A stretch of 64,000 nucleotides of DNA from Sulfurisphaera javensis. Its GTDB lineage: Archaea; Thermoproteota; Thermoprotei_A; Sulfolobales; Sulfolobaceae. The stretch is from assembly GCF_041154675.1 (NCBI RefSeq), contig NZ_AP031322.1, positions 1,647,812 through 1,711,811 on the forward strand, read 5' to 3'. A model generated the notes under the pieces. That model ran no database searches. It was not told where the DNA came from and was given only the letters and a program-made list of their open reading frames with translations. Every line of letters begins with the position of its first letter. Positions within the stretch are counted from its first letter, which is position 1. This document shows positions 56,923-64,000 of the stretch, piece after piece. The translations under genes and the position numbers were made by a program.

Positions 56923-57595
56923 AGAAAAACTAAGAGGTAAAAAAGTTATTGCTGTAATGAGTGCAAAGGGTGGAGTAGGTAAAAGTGTAATATCTGCTTT
57001 AATTTCTCTATCTTTGCCTTCATCAGCAACTCTTATAGACCTTGATATTCATACAATGGGAATAGCAAAGCTTTTTGGAATAGAAAATGTAAGTTTTGAG
57101 GTAAGTAAAGAAGGAATAGAACCGGCAAAAATAAAGAATGTTAATCTAATTTCTCTAGCCGGAGTAGTCAGAGACAGATATGTGATTTTACCCGGAAGAA
57201 ACCAATACAATGTGATGAAAGAACTTATAGCTTATTCAAATATAAAAACGGATTATGTAGTATTTGATTTACCACCTGGGTTAGGCGATGAAATATTAGT
57301 TCTTGAAGAATTAACAGACTATAAACCTATTATTATTACTACACCTTCTAAAGTTTCAATCAAAGTAGTGAAATACTTGATTGATTATCTTTATGAGAAG
57401 AATAAAAAACCTATTATGGTAGTCAACATGTCATATTTTACGTGTGGAAGTGAGAAAGTAAAACCTTTCGGATCTTATGAAGGTGACGTAAATTTGCCAA
57501 TTGATCCAAACATAGAGGAATTTATAGGAAAAATTCAAAACTATGAAGGAGAAGTGAAAAAGGTAATAGAAAAAGAATTAATTCCCCTTCTTTAA
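56897..57595 (+). CDS. hypB: HypB-type ATPase of the MinD/Mrp family
   Basis: 232 residues. The deviant Walker A AVMSAKGGVGKSVISALI (Lys24 and Lys29) and VVFDLPPGLGDEI belong to the Mrp/MinD branch, not to the GTPase HypB. In Thermococcus an ATPase-type HypB of this branch works with HypA; overlap with hypA here supports that role. TCGSEKVKPFGSYEG replaces the CxxC of Mrp. A GGTGGAGGAGA Shine-Dalgarno sequence inside hypA precedes the GTG start. Confidence 0.85.
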   Translation: MEPLRELAKEKLRGKKVIAVMSAKGGVGKSVISALISLSLPSSATLIDLDIHTMGIAKLFGIENVSFEVSKEGIEPAKIKNVNLISLAGVVRDRYVILPGRNQYNVMKELIAYSNIKTDYVVFDLPPGLGDEILVLEELTDYKPIIITTPSKVSIKVVKYLIDYLYEKNKKPIMVVNMSYFTCGSEKVKPFGSYEGDVNLPIDPNIEEFIGKIQNYEGEVKKVIEKELIPLL

Positions 57596-58207
57596 TAAAT
57601 ATTTTATATTTTTCCCTAACAAGTTTATATCTCCAAAAGTCTTCACAACTTTTCCGTTCTCAAAATTTATCTTAACCATTACGTTACCGTCATATAAGAC
57701 AAGCTCTGTTTTAGAGTTTACGCTTTCTACTGCTGCTAAATCTATTAAGTCCTTAATTTCACTATTCTCTACCACTCCTTCTTTTATAACTTTCATTTCA
57801 CTTAACTCGCTCACGTCTTCGAAGATCTTAACATTAATGTTATCTAGGAACTTTTGTGCTTCTCTTCTAACATAAAATTCGAATGGACCTCGATATTTGA
57901 AAATAATGAGAACTTTAGTCTCATGTTTTACACTTGCTAAAAAATGAATAAGTTGGGCGTATATTCTAGGTATATTTTCTCTATTTAAAATATAAGTAAT
58001 TTCATTTGTAGATTTTTGATATAGTCTTACAACTTCAAAATCTAGAGAGAAGAGCCACTTAAGCGTTACTTTAAATGTGTTCTCATTTATTTGATGAATT
58101 TCCTTAAAATAAGGAATATATATCATGATATTTCGAGGATTCATAAAATAAGATAAGACCAAATTTAACGGCTTGTTAATTGTTATTTCCTTTTTGACTT
58201 CAATCAT
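57578..58207 (-). CDS. SRPBCC-like accessory protein of the hydrogenase cluster
   Basis: 209 residues. INKPLNLVLSYFMNPRNIMIYIPYFKEIHQ is the start of a START/SRPBCC (CoxG-like) domain to about residue 135; ENSEIKDLIDLAAVESVN and LVLYDGNVMVKINFENGKVV form a small C-terminal unit similar in order to the protein at 49229-50002. It sits between hypB (18-base convergent overlap) and the hydrogenase operon. CoxG-like proteins elsewhere help membrane recruitment of dehydrogenases; such a role here is inference. Confidence 0.55.
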   Translation of the reverse strand: MIEVKKEITINKPLNLVLSYFMNPRNIMIYIPYFKEIHQINENTFKVTLKWLFSLDFEVVRLYQKSTNEITYILNRENIPRIYAQLIHFLASVKHETKVLIIFKYRGPFEFYVRREAQKFLDNINVKIFEDVSELSEMKVIKEGVVENSEIKDLIDLAAVESVNSKTELVLYDGNVMVKINFENGKVVKTFGDINLLGKNIKYLLKKGN

Positions 58208-58263
58208 TAATATAATGTTTTATTGCAAAAAATAAAAGTTTTGTGAACTTATTACGGTATATA

Positions 58264-58917
58264 TCAAATAATATTTTTAAAAAATTTTCGTATGTTTTCG
58301 TATGTTTGAATTTCAACATCAGTGGCATTCTTAAAAAGACTAACATAAAAATCAATCGATAAGCCTAAATTTAAATATTGTAGACTTAATTTTTCAGCTT
58401 CTGATTTATACATGACTATAGGTAAATTATCTTTGTATTCCTTAATCTTAATTTGTGCAAATTCAACTTTATGATCTTTACCACATTCTGCTATTAACTT
58501 TTTTTGAAACAATTTTGAAGATATATCATACGGATTAATTCCTATTACTCTTTCTTCACAAAGATTTTTTGTTTTAGTAATAACTATCTGTTCATTAAGC
58601 AATTTCTCGTTGTGCACAATAAGATCCCATTCTTTTAAAGTCTTTATTACATAGTACGGAGCTATAATTATACTGGGCTTAGATATTGATATAAGCAAAT
58701 TCCCAATTTTTATCTTACTATTAAATATTTGAGCTAAAATAACCTCAGAAGGTATATTTTCTATTAAATATTTAACTGTTGGGATACTAGATAAAAGCTC
58801 TATTGTTTTGTCCTTTATTACCCAAAAATTGTAGTTTTCTATTAGTAATAAGTTATAGGGAATCTCACCAATTAAATCAATAATTTGATCATTTTCATTA
58901 GTTAAGTCAATAATTAT
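58264..58917 (-). CDS. accessory protein of the hydrogenase operon, probable non-ATG start
   Basis: A continuous frame of about 217 codons starts inside the hyaD-type gene (58917) and stops at 58264; a TTG at 58698 would miss 73 upstream codons (IIIDLTNENDQIIDLIGEIP and onward) that have normal protein composition. There is no ATG, GTG or TTG upstream of 58698; an in-frame stop lies 9 bases before ATA at 58917, and the Shine-Dalgarno sequence GGTGAT is 5 bases before it. ATA or ATT is the likely start. Not recognised; the pattern ends in FKNATDVEIQTYENIRKFF. Confidence 0.55.
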   Translation of the reverse strand: MIIDLTNENDQIIDLIGEIPYNLLLIENYNFWVIKDKTIELLSSIPTVKYLIENIPSEVILAQIFNSKIKIGNLLISISKPSIIIAPYYVIKTLKEWDLIVHNEKLLNEQIVITKTKNLCEERVIGINPYDISSKLFQKKLIAECGKDHKVEFAQIKIKEYKDNLPIVMYKSEAEKLSLQYLNLGLSIDFYVSLFKNATDVEIQTYENIRKFFKNII

Positions 58918-59434
58918 TTTGCATCACCTTATTTAATTTTTCAAGGACTCCTTTAATATCAATTTCTATATTAAATTTTTTCACAAAATCAGCGAGTTTT
59001 ATTACGATATTTTCTAATTTCTCACTTAATTCCTTAGATAACCCCATTTTTACATCTAAAACATAATGCCTACAACCTACTATATACACTTCCGGGAAGT
59101 AACCCATGATTCTTAAAGTTGTTAATACGCTTTGAATACCCAAACCATGAGAACCAGAGTATTCAAAATCAAGCACAGTAGATGTTAATTCATCACTATC
59201 AATCTCATTATTTACTTTGATTATATCAAAATCCTTATCTTCCATCATTATAGCATCAAGGATAATGATTATATCAAAATCCTTCAAAATCTCAAACGAT
59301 GCAATCCCGGAAGCTCCTAAGTCAATCACTTCACAACCCTTTACATTTCCCTGTAATGCTTCAGCTAAATAGGAACCTAAACCGTCATCTCCCATAAGCC
59401 TATTTCCCACACCTACTATTGCTATTCTCTTCAT
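58907..59434 (-). CDS. hydrogenase maturation protease (M52, HyaD/HoxM type)
   Basis: 175 residues. GVGNRLMGDDGLGSYLAEAL gives Asp16/Asp17 and the second ligand region is VIDLGASGIASF, the third SGSHGLGIQSVL. It should clip the C-terminal extension of the large subunit (34 residues beyond the last ligand His in this cluster) after nickel insertion. Stop and start codons overlap with the neighbours (59434 and 58917). Confidence 0.9.
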   Translation of the reverse strand: MKRIAIVGVGNRLMGDDGLGSYLAEALQGNVKGCEVIDLGASGIASFEILKDFDIIIILDAIMMEDKDFDIIKVNNEIDSDELTSTVLDFEYSGSHGLGIQSVLTTLRIMGYFPEVYIVGCRHYVLDVKMGLSKELSEKLENIVIKLADFVKKFNIEIDIKGVLEKLNKVMQNNY

Positions 59435-60204
59435 TAGAAATCACTCCAATACTTTTCACCCTCCGGTATAGGTTTCCAACTCGATTTTTTAGGTGAATTC
59501 ATTACTTTACCATGCAGCTTAATTAATTTTGGAATAACTGGGGCTAATTCTTCTCTTTCTCTTACTTCATCAGCTATTAGTCTCCCAACTAGTTCTCTTG
59601 CTTTTAATAAGTTATCTGTAACGTCTTTCCATAATCCCCAATCTGAAGAAGTTAGTTCAATTATCTTATTTCCCTCAATATTAAGTTTCAACATCAAGGC
59701 AATAATATCAGACAAATGCTTATCCAAAGTAAAATGTATCTGTAACTTAGATAATAATAAATCTTCATCAGAAAATACAAATTCTGAATTCCAATCAACT
59801 GGAATTGTGTGGCTAAATCTCATGTCATCAAAATAATATACCTTAACAACTTTTTCTTCCTTAAAAAACATGCTAGCTATGTTACCTAGTGTTTTCTCTA
59901 AATGGAAATATGGCGTATAATCTAGGCCTACCATAATTTGTTTGAATTTATCTCTATCTGCTTGTCTTACTAAAAAATTAATGTCTTGAGGACCGTTTCT
60001 CCTGTAGAGTTGAATAATTTGTTTTGACAAAGGATTGTCTTTTACCTTATAGTATACAGCAATAGAACCATATAGTAATGCTTTAACACCATCTTTTTTA
60101 CAAGCATTGTATATTCTTTCTGCCTCTACTAAATAGTCTTCAAACATTTTATTAACATCAGTTTTTCTCGTTTGAAGATCAAACGGAGTTATGCCAGACA
60201 TCAT
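59434..60204 (-). CDS. nucleotidyltransferase-like accessory protein
   Basis: 256 residues. LLYGSIAVYYKV and GPQDINFLVRQADRDKFKQIM form a degenerate nucleotidyltransferase pattern (GS... D-x-N), followed by a helical half (FLSDEDLLLSKLQIHFTLDK type) as in AbiEii-like or Rel-like proteins. Within the hydrogenase operon and overlapping hyaD by one base, so a role in cofactor handling or regulation is possible; not known to me. Confidence 0.5.
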   Translation of the reverse strand: MMSGITPFDLQTRKTDVNKMFEDYLVEAERIYNACKKDGVKALLYGSIAVYYKVKDNPLSKQIIQLYRRNGPQDINFLVRQADRDKFKQIMVGLDYTPYFHLEKTLGNIASMFFKEEKVVKVYYFDDMRFSHTIPVDWNSEFVFSDEDLLLSKLQIHFTLDKHLSDIIALMLKLNIEGNKIIELTSSDWGLWKDVTDNLLKARELVGRLIADEVREREELAPVIPKLIKLHGKVMNSPKKSSWKPIPEGEKYWSDF

Positions 60205-60247
60205 ATTTATATTGTTTTAATTAATATATAATTTTATCTCCATTTTT

Positions 60248-60805
60248 TCAAGTTTTTATTTTCTCTAATAATTTTTCTAAATCAGAAAGCAAATTGTTGA
60301 TATCAATAAAACTTTCAGACCTTTTTATGACTCTAATACGCTTATCAATTTGAACTGTAGTAAAATTCCTTAACATCATCTTAAAATCAGGATCATTAGT
60401 TATTACAATCCCATAATTTGTTACATTACCTATTAATGGCAAAACAGAAGGAATATTGAGATTTAATTTAACATTGTTCTCAATTTCTAAGTAAACTTCA
60501 TAACTCCAAATAACATCTTCCACTTTTAGAGAGAACTTTTCTTTAAGACTTAACAAGAAGTATTCAACCCATTGTTGTACATTAGAACCCATAAAAGTTA
60601 TTTCTTTAATAAAATCAATGTTTCTCTCGTCGGAAATTGCAGTAATTTTTGTACCTTTAATGTTTACTTCCATTGAGTTAGTTAAAAAAATTTGAAAAAA
60701 CATATCTTTCGGAATAGGTCTAATAAAAGAAACTGAATAAACAATTTCTTTTATATTCTTTTCAATAATTCTTCTTTCATCATCTCCTTGCATAACTTTC
60801 CCCAC
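60248..60805 (-). CDS. accessory protein, 185 aa, unrecognised
   Basis: 185 residues. FIRPIPKDMFFQIFLTNSME, YFLLSLKEKFSLKVEDVIWS and the rest suggest an alpha/beta domain without known motif. Start overlaps the end of the M52-like gene by 55 bases (frame shared region), which shows tight coupling. It may be a HyaE/HoxO-like chaperone, but nothing in the sequence proves it. Confidence 0.55.
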   Translation of the reverse strand: MGKVMQGDDERRIIEKNIKEIVYSVSFIRPIPKDMFFQIFLTNSMEVNIKGTKITAISDERNIDFIKEITFMGSNVQQWVEYFLLSLKEKFSLKVEDVIWSYEVYLEIENNVKLNLNIPSVLPLIGNVTNYGIVITNDPDFKMMLRNFTTVQIDKRIRVIKRSESFIDINNLLSDLEKLLEKIKT

Positions 60806-61191
60806 TCGCTTAATTCTCCATCCTCATTTATAACTTCACACTCAATTACTGTTAAATCAGATGGAAGAGTTCCCATAATTCTAGCCATCTTTAAAAAACT
60901 ATCAACATCCATAAAATACGCTTTTAAGTTTGTATATATATCTAAAAAATCGGAAAAAATACTATTCTCAAATTCTGGCTTATAAATTCTTAGTTCTTTT
61001 TTTCCTCTTTTCTCACTAGCTAGTAAAATGAAACTTGAAAGATTAAGTTCAGATAAAAAAGTTGATGCCTTTATTGCACCCAAACTTAAATCTATAACTT
61101 CTACTCCTTCTTTTCTTAACTCTTCCATTACTAATAACGGTATTTGATAATCCCCCTTATACCAATAACCTACTGCCCCTATTTTTGGCAT
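60751..61191 (-). CDS. M52-like protein without an intact metal site
   Basis: 146 residues. IGAVGYWYKGDYQIPLLVME aligns with IVGVGNRLMGDDGLGSYLAE of the protease at 58907-59434: GDD becomes GDY, so one nickel-sensing ligand is lost; VIDLSLGAIKASTFLS matches VIDLGASGIASFEIL; no His equals the third ligand. It is shorter (146 vs 175) and its end is acidic (EVINEDGELSEWGKL). It is likely a non-catalytic relative that still binds the large subunit. Confidence 0.65.
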   Translation of the reverse strand: MPKIGAVGYWYKGDYQIPLLVMEELRKEGVEVIDLSLGAIKASTFLSELNLSSFILLASEKRGKKELRIYKPEFENSIFSDFLDIYTNLKAYFMDVDSFLKMARIMGTLPSDLTVIECEVINEDGELSEWGKLCKEMMKEELLKRI

Positions 61192-61487
61192 TTCTTTAAC
61201 CCTTTAGGTTTTATTGCTTGAGCTAACTGCCATAATACTTCTTCCGGATTTTCAATACTTAGTGGAGTTAAGTTTGATGCCAAAGCAGTTAGCCTTCTAG
61301 CTTCATCTACTGGCTTATTAGACTCTTTCAATTCAATATTAACATTATAATTTTTTAATAACTCCTTTAGGAGCTCTAATGAGTTTTCTCTTTGAAGCTT
61401 TAATGGATAAATAAGCTCCTTTGTCTTCTCTTCTATGTCTTTTATAATTTCATCAACACCTAAAAGACGGAATAAAAAACTACTCAT
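61179..61487 (-). CDS. small accessory protein after isp2
   Basis: 102 residues, soluble, helical (IIKDIEEKTKELIYPLKLQR and NSLELLKELLKNYNVNIELK). It overlaps isp2 by 4 bases and the M52-like gene by 13. Not recognised. SNLTPLSIENPEEVLWQLAQ near the end. Confidence 0.55.
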   Translation of the reverse strand: MSSFLFRLLGVDEIIKDIEEKTKELIYPLKLQRENSLELLKELLKNYNVNIELKESNKPVDEARRLTALASNLTPLSIENPEEVLWQLAQAIKPKGLKKCQK

Positions 61488-62755
61488 ACCTTTATACCCC
61501 TATCCAATAATTCTGTGAAATAAACTACCTTAAACTCAGCCTGTTTGTCTTTGACAGCGTTCTCAAGTGATAACATACAGTTTGGATCAAATACTATAAC
61601 ACTCTTACCTCCCCATTTAGTTAATTGCGCAACCACATAGTTTCTAACCTTTTTAACTACATCTTTCTTCTCCTCTATTAACTCTAGATGATGAGTACAT
61701 GTATAGAGCTTATCAGATGAAGGACTCTCTTTAGGTTCAATAAATTGTGGAGCAGTTAACCTTAATAACTCTCTTGGCGGTTCCTCAATACCTCCTAATC
61801 TACTTAGAAATTCTGAATAATGTACAGTTGATGGTGCAGTTATATCAGCCTTATCTAATTTTATCTTACCTTGCTTGTAAGAGTCATAAACAGTCTTAGT
61901 TAAATGTTCGATAACTAGTGGTGGATTTTCCTTTATACTCTTTGGACCTTGCCATCTTAACCAGAAGTAACCAGCTCCATCGGTAGTAACTATTTTCTTA
62001 ACGTTTAGTTCCTTAGCAGTGTCATATACATTTACTAATAACTCTCTAGCAGTCTCAAAATCACCTACGAAATATGCATAGTAGCCTGGATCACTGACTT
62101 TAGAACTTACAGTCACGCTTACTTTTAATTTGTTAAACACATTTAACGTTGAAGAAAGAATATCAGGGTCTTGAATTTCTAGCGGAGATGGAACATATAA
62201 TATTTCACTATCCTTCTTATCCACATTAAAGCCCATTTTGTTAGCTGTTTCACTCCAGTTTACTATCCCTAAAGCATTCTTAAAATCTTTGGAGTTCTTA
62301 GCTAATTTTTCAGCACTTTCATAATTAAATCCAGAGTAATGTAGGATTCTCCTCATAATTAATGCAGTATACCAATTAGGGACTTCCATGGGTGATGTGA
62401 AAGTACAAGCCCCACATGCAGTACAGTCGTATGCAGATTCTGTCCAATGCTTAAATTCTTTTCCGGATATCCTTCTAAGCCTTAAAAACCTTGCAACGAT
62501 ACCATAACCAGTGTAAAACATTGAGTAAATTTTGTTAATTTCATAAGTTCTCCACGCTGGAACATCATAAAATTTCTTTGTTTCTAACCAGAATGGACAA
62601 GAATAACTACATATTCCACATCTCATACAGTTCTCTATTCCCATTACATCTGATGGAGTAAACTCGTCTAATGTCTTAGATGCTAATTTTCTATTTATTT
62701 CAACTTTACCTTTACTCAACCTAAACCCCCCGCATTTAAACTCTTCTTTTACCAT
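61484..62755 (-). CDS. isp2: Isp2: iron-sulfur electron carrier (HdrD/HdrC-like)
   Basis: About 423 residues from the ATG at 62755 (MVKEEFKCGG). Ferredoxin site 1 is complete (CMRCGICSYSCPFW). Site 2 reads CTACGACTFTSPMEVP, where the fourth Cys is replaced by Ser. The C-terminal half has one loose Cys motif (YTCTHHLELIEE, VFDPNCMLSLE) instead of two CCG repeats. With Isp1 it carries electrons between the outward-facing hydrogenase and the membrane quinone pool. Overlaps isp1 by 20 bases. Confidence 0.88.
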   Translation of the reverse strand: MVKEEFKCGGFRLSKGKVEINRKLASKTLDEFTPSDVMGIENCMRCGICSYSCPFWLETKKFYDVPAWRTYEINKIYSMFYTGYGIVARFLRLRRISGKEFKHWTESAYDCTACGACTFTSPMEVPNWYTALIMRRILHYSGFNYESAEKLAKNSKDFKNALGIVNWSETANKMGFNVDKKDSEILYVPSPLEIQDPDILSSTLNVFNKLKVSVTVSSKVSDPGYYAYFVGDFETARELLVNVYDTAKELNVKKIVTTDGAGYFWLRWQGPKSIKENPPLVIEHLTKTVYDSYKQGKIKLDKADITAPSTVHYSEFLSRLGGIEEPPRELLRLTAPQFIEPKESPSSDKLYTCTHHLELIEEKKDVVKKVRNYVVAQLTKWGGKSVIVFDPNCMLSLENAVKDKQAEFKVVYFTELLDRGIKV

Positions 62756-63623
62756 ATACACTACCAGCAAATCCTTTCTGTACGTAGTACCAGAACATAT
62801 GGAATGCTTTACTGAATGGCGTATAGCCTATGAATATTCCCACTAAAGCAATATGCAAGCCATACCAATTTGCTTGATTTGGAATACCAAGATATGGGAA
62901 TGTCCAATCATATGCAGCACCTAAACCAGTAATTATTATAGCAGCTAATAAGATAAGGAACACATAGTCACCAACACTACTTATCATTCTATGTCTTGTA
63001 GCATCATCAATTATTCTAGTTACTAAATAGCCAACTAAACCGGCTAAAGCTAATAAAGCCATAAAACTGCCATTCACAATAACTGAAAGAACACCCCATG
63101 GTGAAATTGTATTTGTAGCGACTTCAGCTGAGTTCCAGGCACCAACTGGGTTTAATATTCCACCGTGTGTATAAGACGCTGATCCTAATACTCCCAACTG
63201 ATAACCAGACGTAAATGATTCCGGAACTGACGCTGGCATTAACCATCCTAATATATTTTGTATACCAGTTAGTCCACTAAATATGTAGTTCCAAGCAATT
63301 ATATGAATTCCTACAACAATTATTAACCCTAAAATGAATATGTGGTTAAATATAGTTTCAAGAATTAATAATGGATCTTTTCTTGCAGCTCTACCAAAAG
63401 GCCTAGGAATTGCACTAACTGCTTCTCTAAATTCTCTAGCAAAACCTACTTCTCCTTTTATACCAGCCCTCGAGAATAGAAATTCTCTAGCAATCCTATA
63501 TACGACACCAAAAACAAAAAATATTATGCCAAGTGGGAAAATTACATTCAATCCCCACCAATATAGACTTAACGGCGTAGCTGGACCGCCACTAGCTCCT
63601 ATAGCAGCATGAACTACTATCAC
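62736..63623 (-). CDS. isp1: Isp1: membrane cytochrome b subunit of the hydrogenase
   Basis: 295 residues, five helices in the NarI/HdrE style: FPLGIIFFVFGVVYRIAREF, HIFILGLIIVVGIHIIAWNYI, GVLSVIVNGSFMALLALAGL, VFLILLAAIIITGLGAAYDW and LHIALVGIFIGYTPFSKAFHMFWYYV. The His residues in the second and last helices are the probable haem b ligands. It anchors the hydrogenase and passes electrons from H2 to quinone. GTG start, directly after the large-subunit stop. Confidence 0.88.
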   Translation of the reverse strand: MIVVHAAIGASGGPATPLSLYWWGLNVIFPLGIIFFVFGVVYRIAREFLFSRAGIKGEVGFAREFREAVSAIPRPFGRAARKDPLLILETIFNHIFILGLIIVVGIHIIAWNYIFSGLTGIQNILGWLMPASVPESFTSGYQLGVLGSASYTHGGILNPVGAWNSAEVATNTISPWGVLSVIVNGSFMALLALAGLVGYLVTRIIDDATRHRMISSVGDYVFLILLAAIIITGLGAAYDWTFPYLGIPNQANWYGLHIALVGIFIGYTPFSKAFHMFWYYVQKGFAGSVYGKRRV

Positions 63624-64000
63624 TCACTTCACCCTCATTGCAAATTTATAGAATGCTTTTATTGATTCACTTAAGTCTATTGGGGCGCCTAGTGTTATAT
63701 ATCTCACTTTTCCATTTGGTAGAACTACATGAACACCACATACAAAGCATGGATCAAATGATCTTAGTGTTGCAGCAAATTCAAATCCGTCCCATTGTTC
63801 TAATGGAGTTACTGTCAACTTAGGCACTCCTTGAATATTATATCCTGGGTTACCCTGAATTACTTCTTCAAATGTTCCTGCTCCACCGTTTTGAGCTAAT
63901 AATGGATAAGGTGATATAGTTCCAATTACATCACTATAAGACTTCGTAACTCTTGGACCAGAATTAACAGTCGTAGGTTGTATTTGTTGCGGATTTATTG
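63624..64000 (-). CDS. [NiFe] hydrogenase large subunit, C-terminal end (cut by window edge)
   Basis: The frame is open from the right edge to a TGA at 63624 (about 125 residues seen). LRSFDPCFVCGVHV contains the second nickel-binding CxxCxxH motif. After the ligand His 34 residues follow (to the end FYKFAMRVK), the piece normally removed by the maturation protease. Upstream are TISPYPLLAQNGGAGTFEEV and VPKLTVTPLEQWDGFEFAAT. The protein is the catalytic H2-splitting subunit; the small subunit should lie further right. Confidence 0.92.
   Translation of the reverse strand, partial: INPQQIQPTTVNSGPRVTKSYSDVIGTISPYPLLAQNGGAGTFEEVIQGNPGYNIQGVPKLTVTPLEQWDGFEFAATLRSFDPCFVCGVHVVLPNGKVRYITLGAPIDLSESIKAFYKFAMRVK

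Overview
The window looks like chromosomal DNA of a thermoacidophilic crenarchaeon of the order Sulfolobales. Evidence: AT-rich DNA (roughly two thirds A+T by eye), many genes whose start codon lies about 25-30 bases after a TATA box (leaderless mRNAs), a Sulfolobus-type glycogen cluster, an ArnA/ArnB pair, a rosettasome-type thermosome subunit, an archaeal C/D box sRNA, an Isp1/Isp2 [NiFe] hydrogenase cluster like that of Acidianus, a Trm10 methyltransferase, FAU-1, and remnants of PaREP1 and DUF973 genes. Genus cannot be fixed from the sequence; Acidianus, Sulfurisphaera or Stygiolobus relatives are plausible. No tRNA, rRNA or CRISPR array was seen.

Layout. 1-5.0 kb: glycogen metabolism (GH15 glucoamylase, sugar nucleotidyltransferase, GH57 amylase, GlgA), with two gene pairs fired from one compact two-way promoter. 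5.0-7.3 kb: a molybdopterin oxidoreductase and a thermosome subunit whose promoter is interleaved with that of a C/D box guide RNA. 7.5-13 kb: small unknown genes, a CoA-transferase split into two convergent genes, a CBS protein, a DsbA-like protein and a VWA protein. 13-16.9 kb: NCS1 permease, then arnA-arnB (FHA and VWA proteins of the archaellum control circuit) and an AbrB-type gene. 16.9-24.4 kb: FAU-1, aconitase, HtpX, regulators and a KaiC-like ATPase. 24.4-28.9 kb: a divergent iron/cobalamin-type ABC importer with palindromes at both starts, a Cys-rich regulator and an MscS channel. 28.9-36.8 kb: a P-type ATPase, a DUF364 pair and an ECF-type importer with a secreted beta-propeller-like protein.

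36.7-48.5 kb is an accessory, decaying zone: two MNT/HEPN pairs (one broken), a VapBC pair whose toxin ends in a rearrangement junction with a truncated haem-copper oxidase gene, a four-gene cluster coding for a small secreted protein plus a membrane protein and an ABC exporter (39.0-41.9 kb, the best candidate for an undescribed system), frameshifted msrA and ilvC-like genes, a cut MFS gene beside a degraded IS1-like element with 48-bp terminal repeats, and PaREP1 and DUF973 pseudogenes.

48.5-56.5 kb returns to intact genes: a beta-lactamase-fold protein, transporters (MFS, two APC), Trm10. From 56.5 kb to the right edge lies a hydrogenase region: hypA and a MinD-type hypB face a long leftward operon that runs from the large subunit (cut by the window edge) through isp1, isp2, five accessory genes without clear names, and a maturation protease. 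One accessory protein looks like a second, metal-site-defective M52 protease, and one gene seems to begin at a non-standard start codon.
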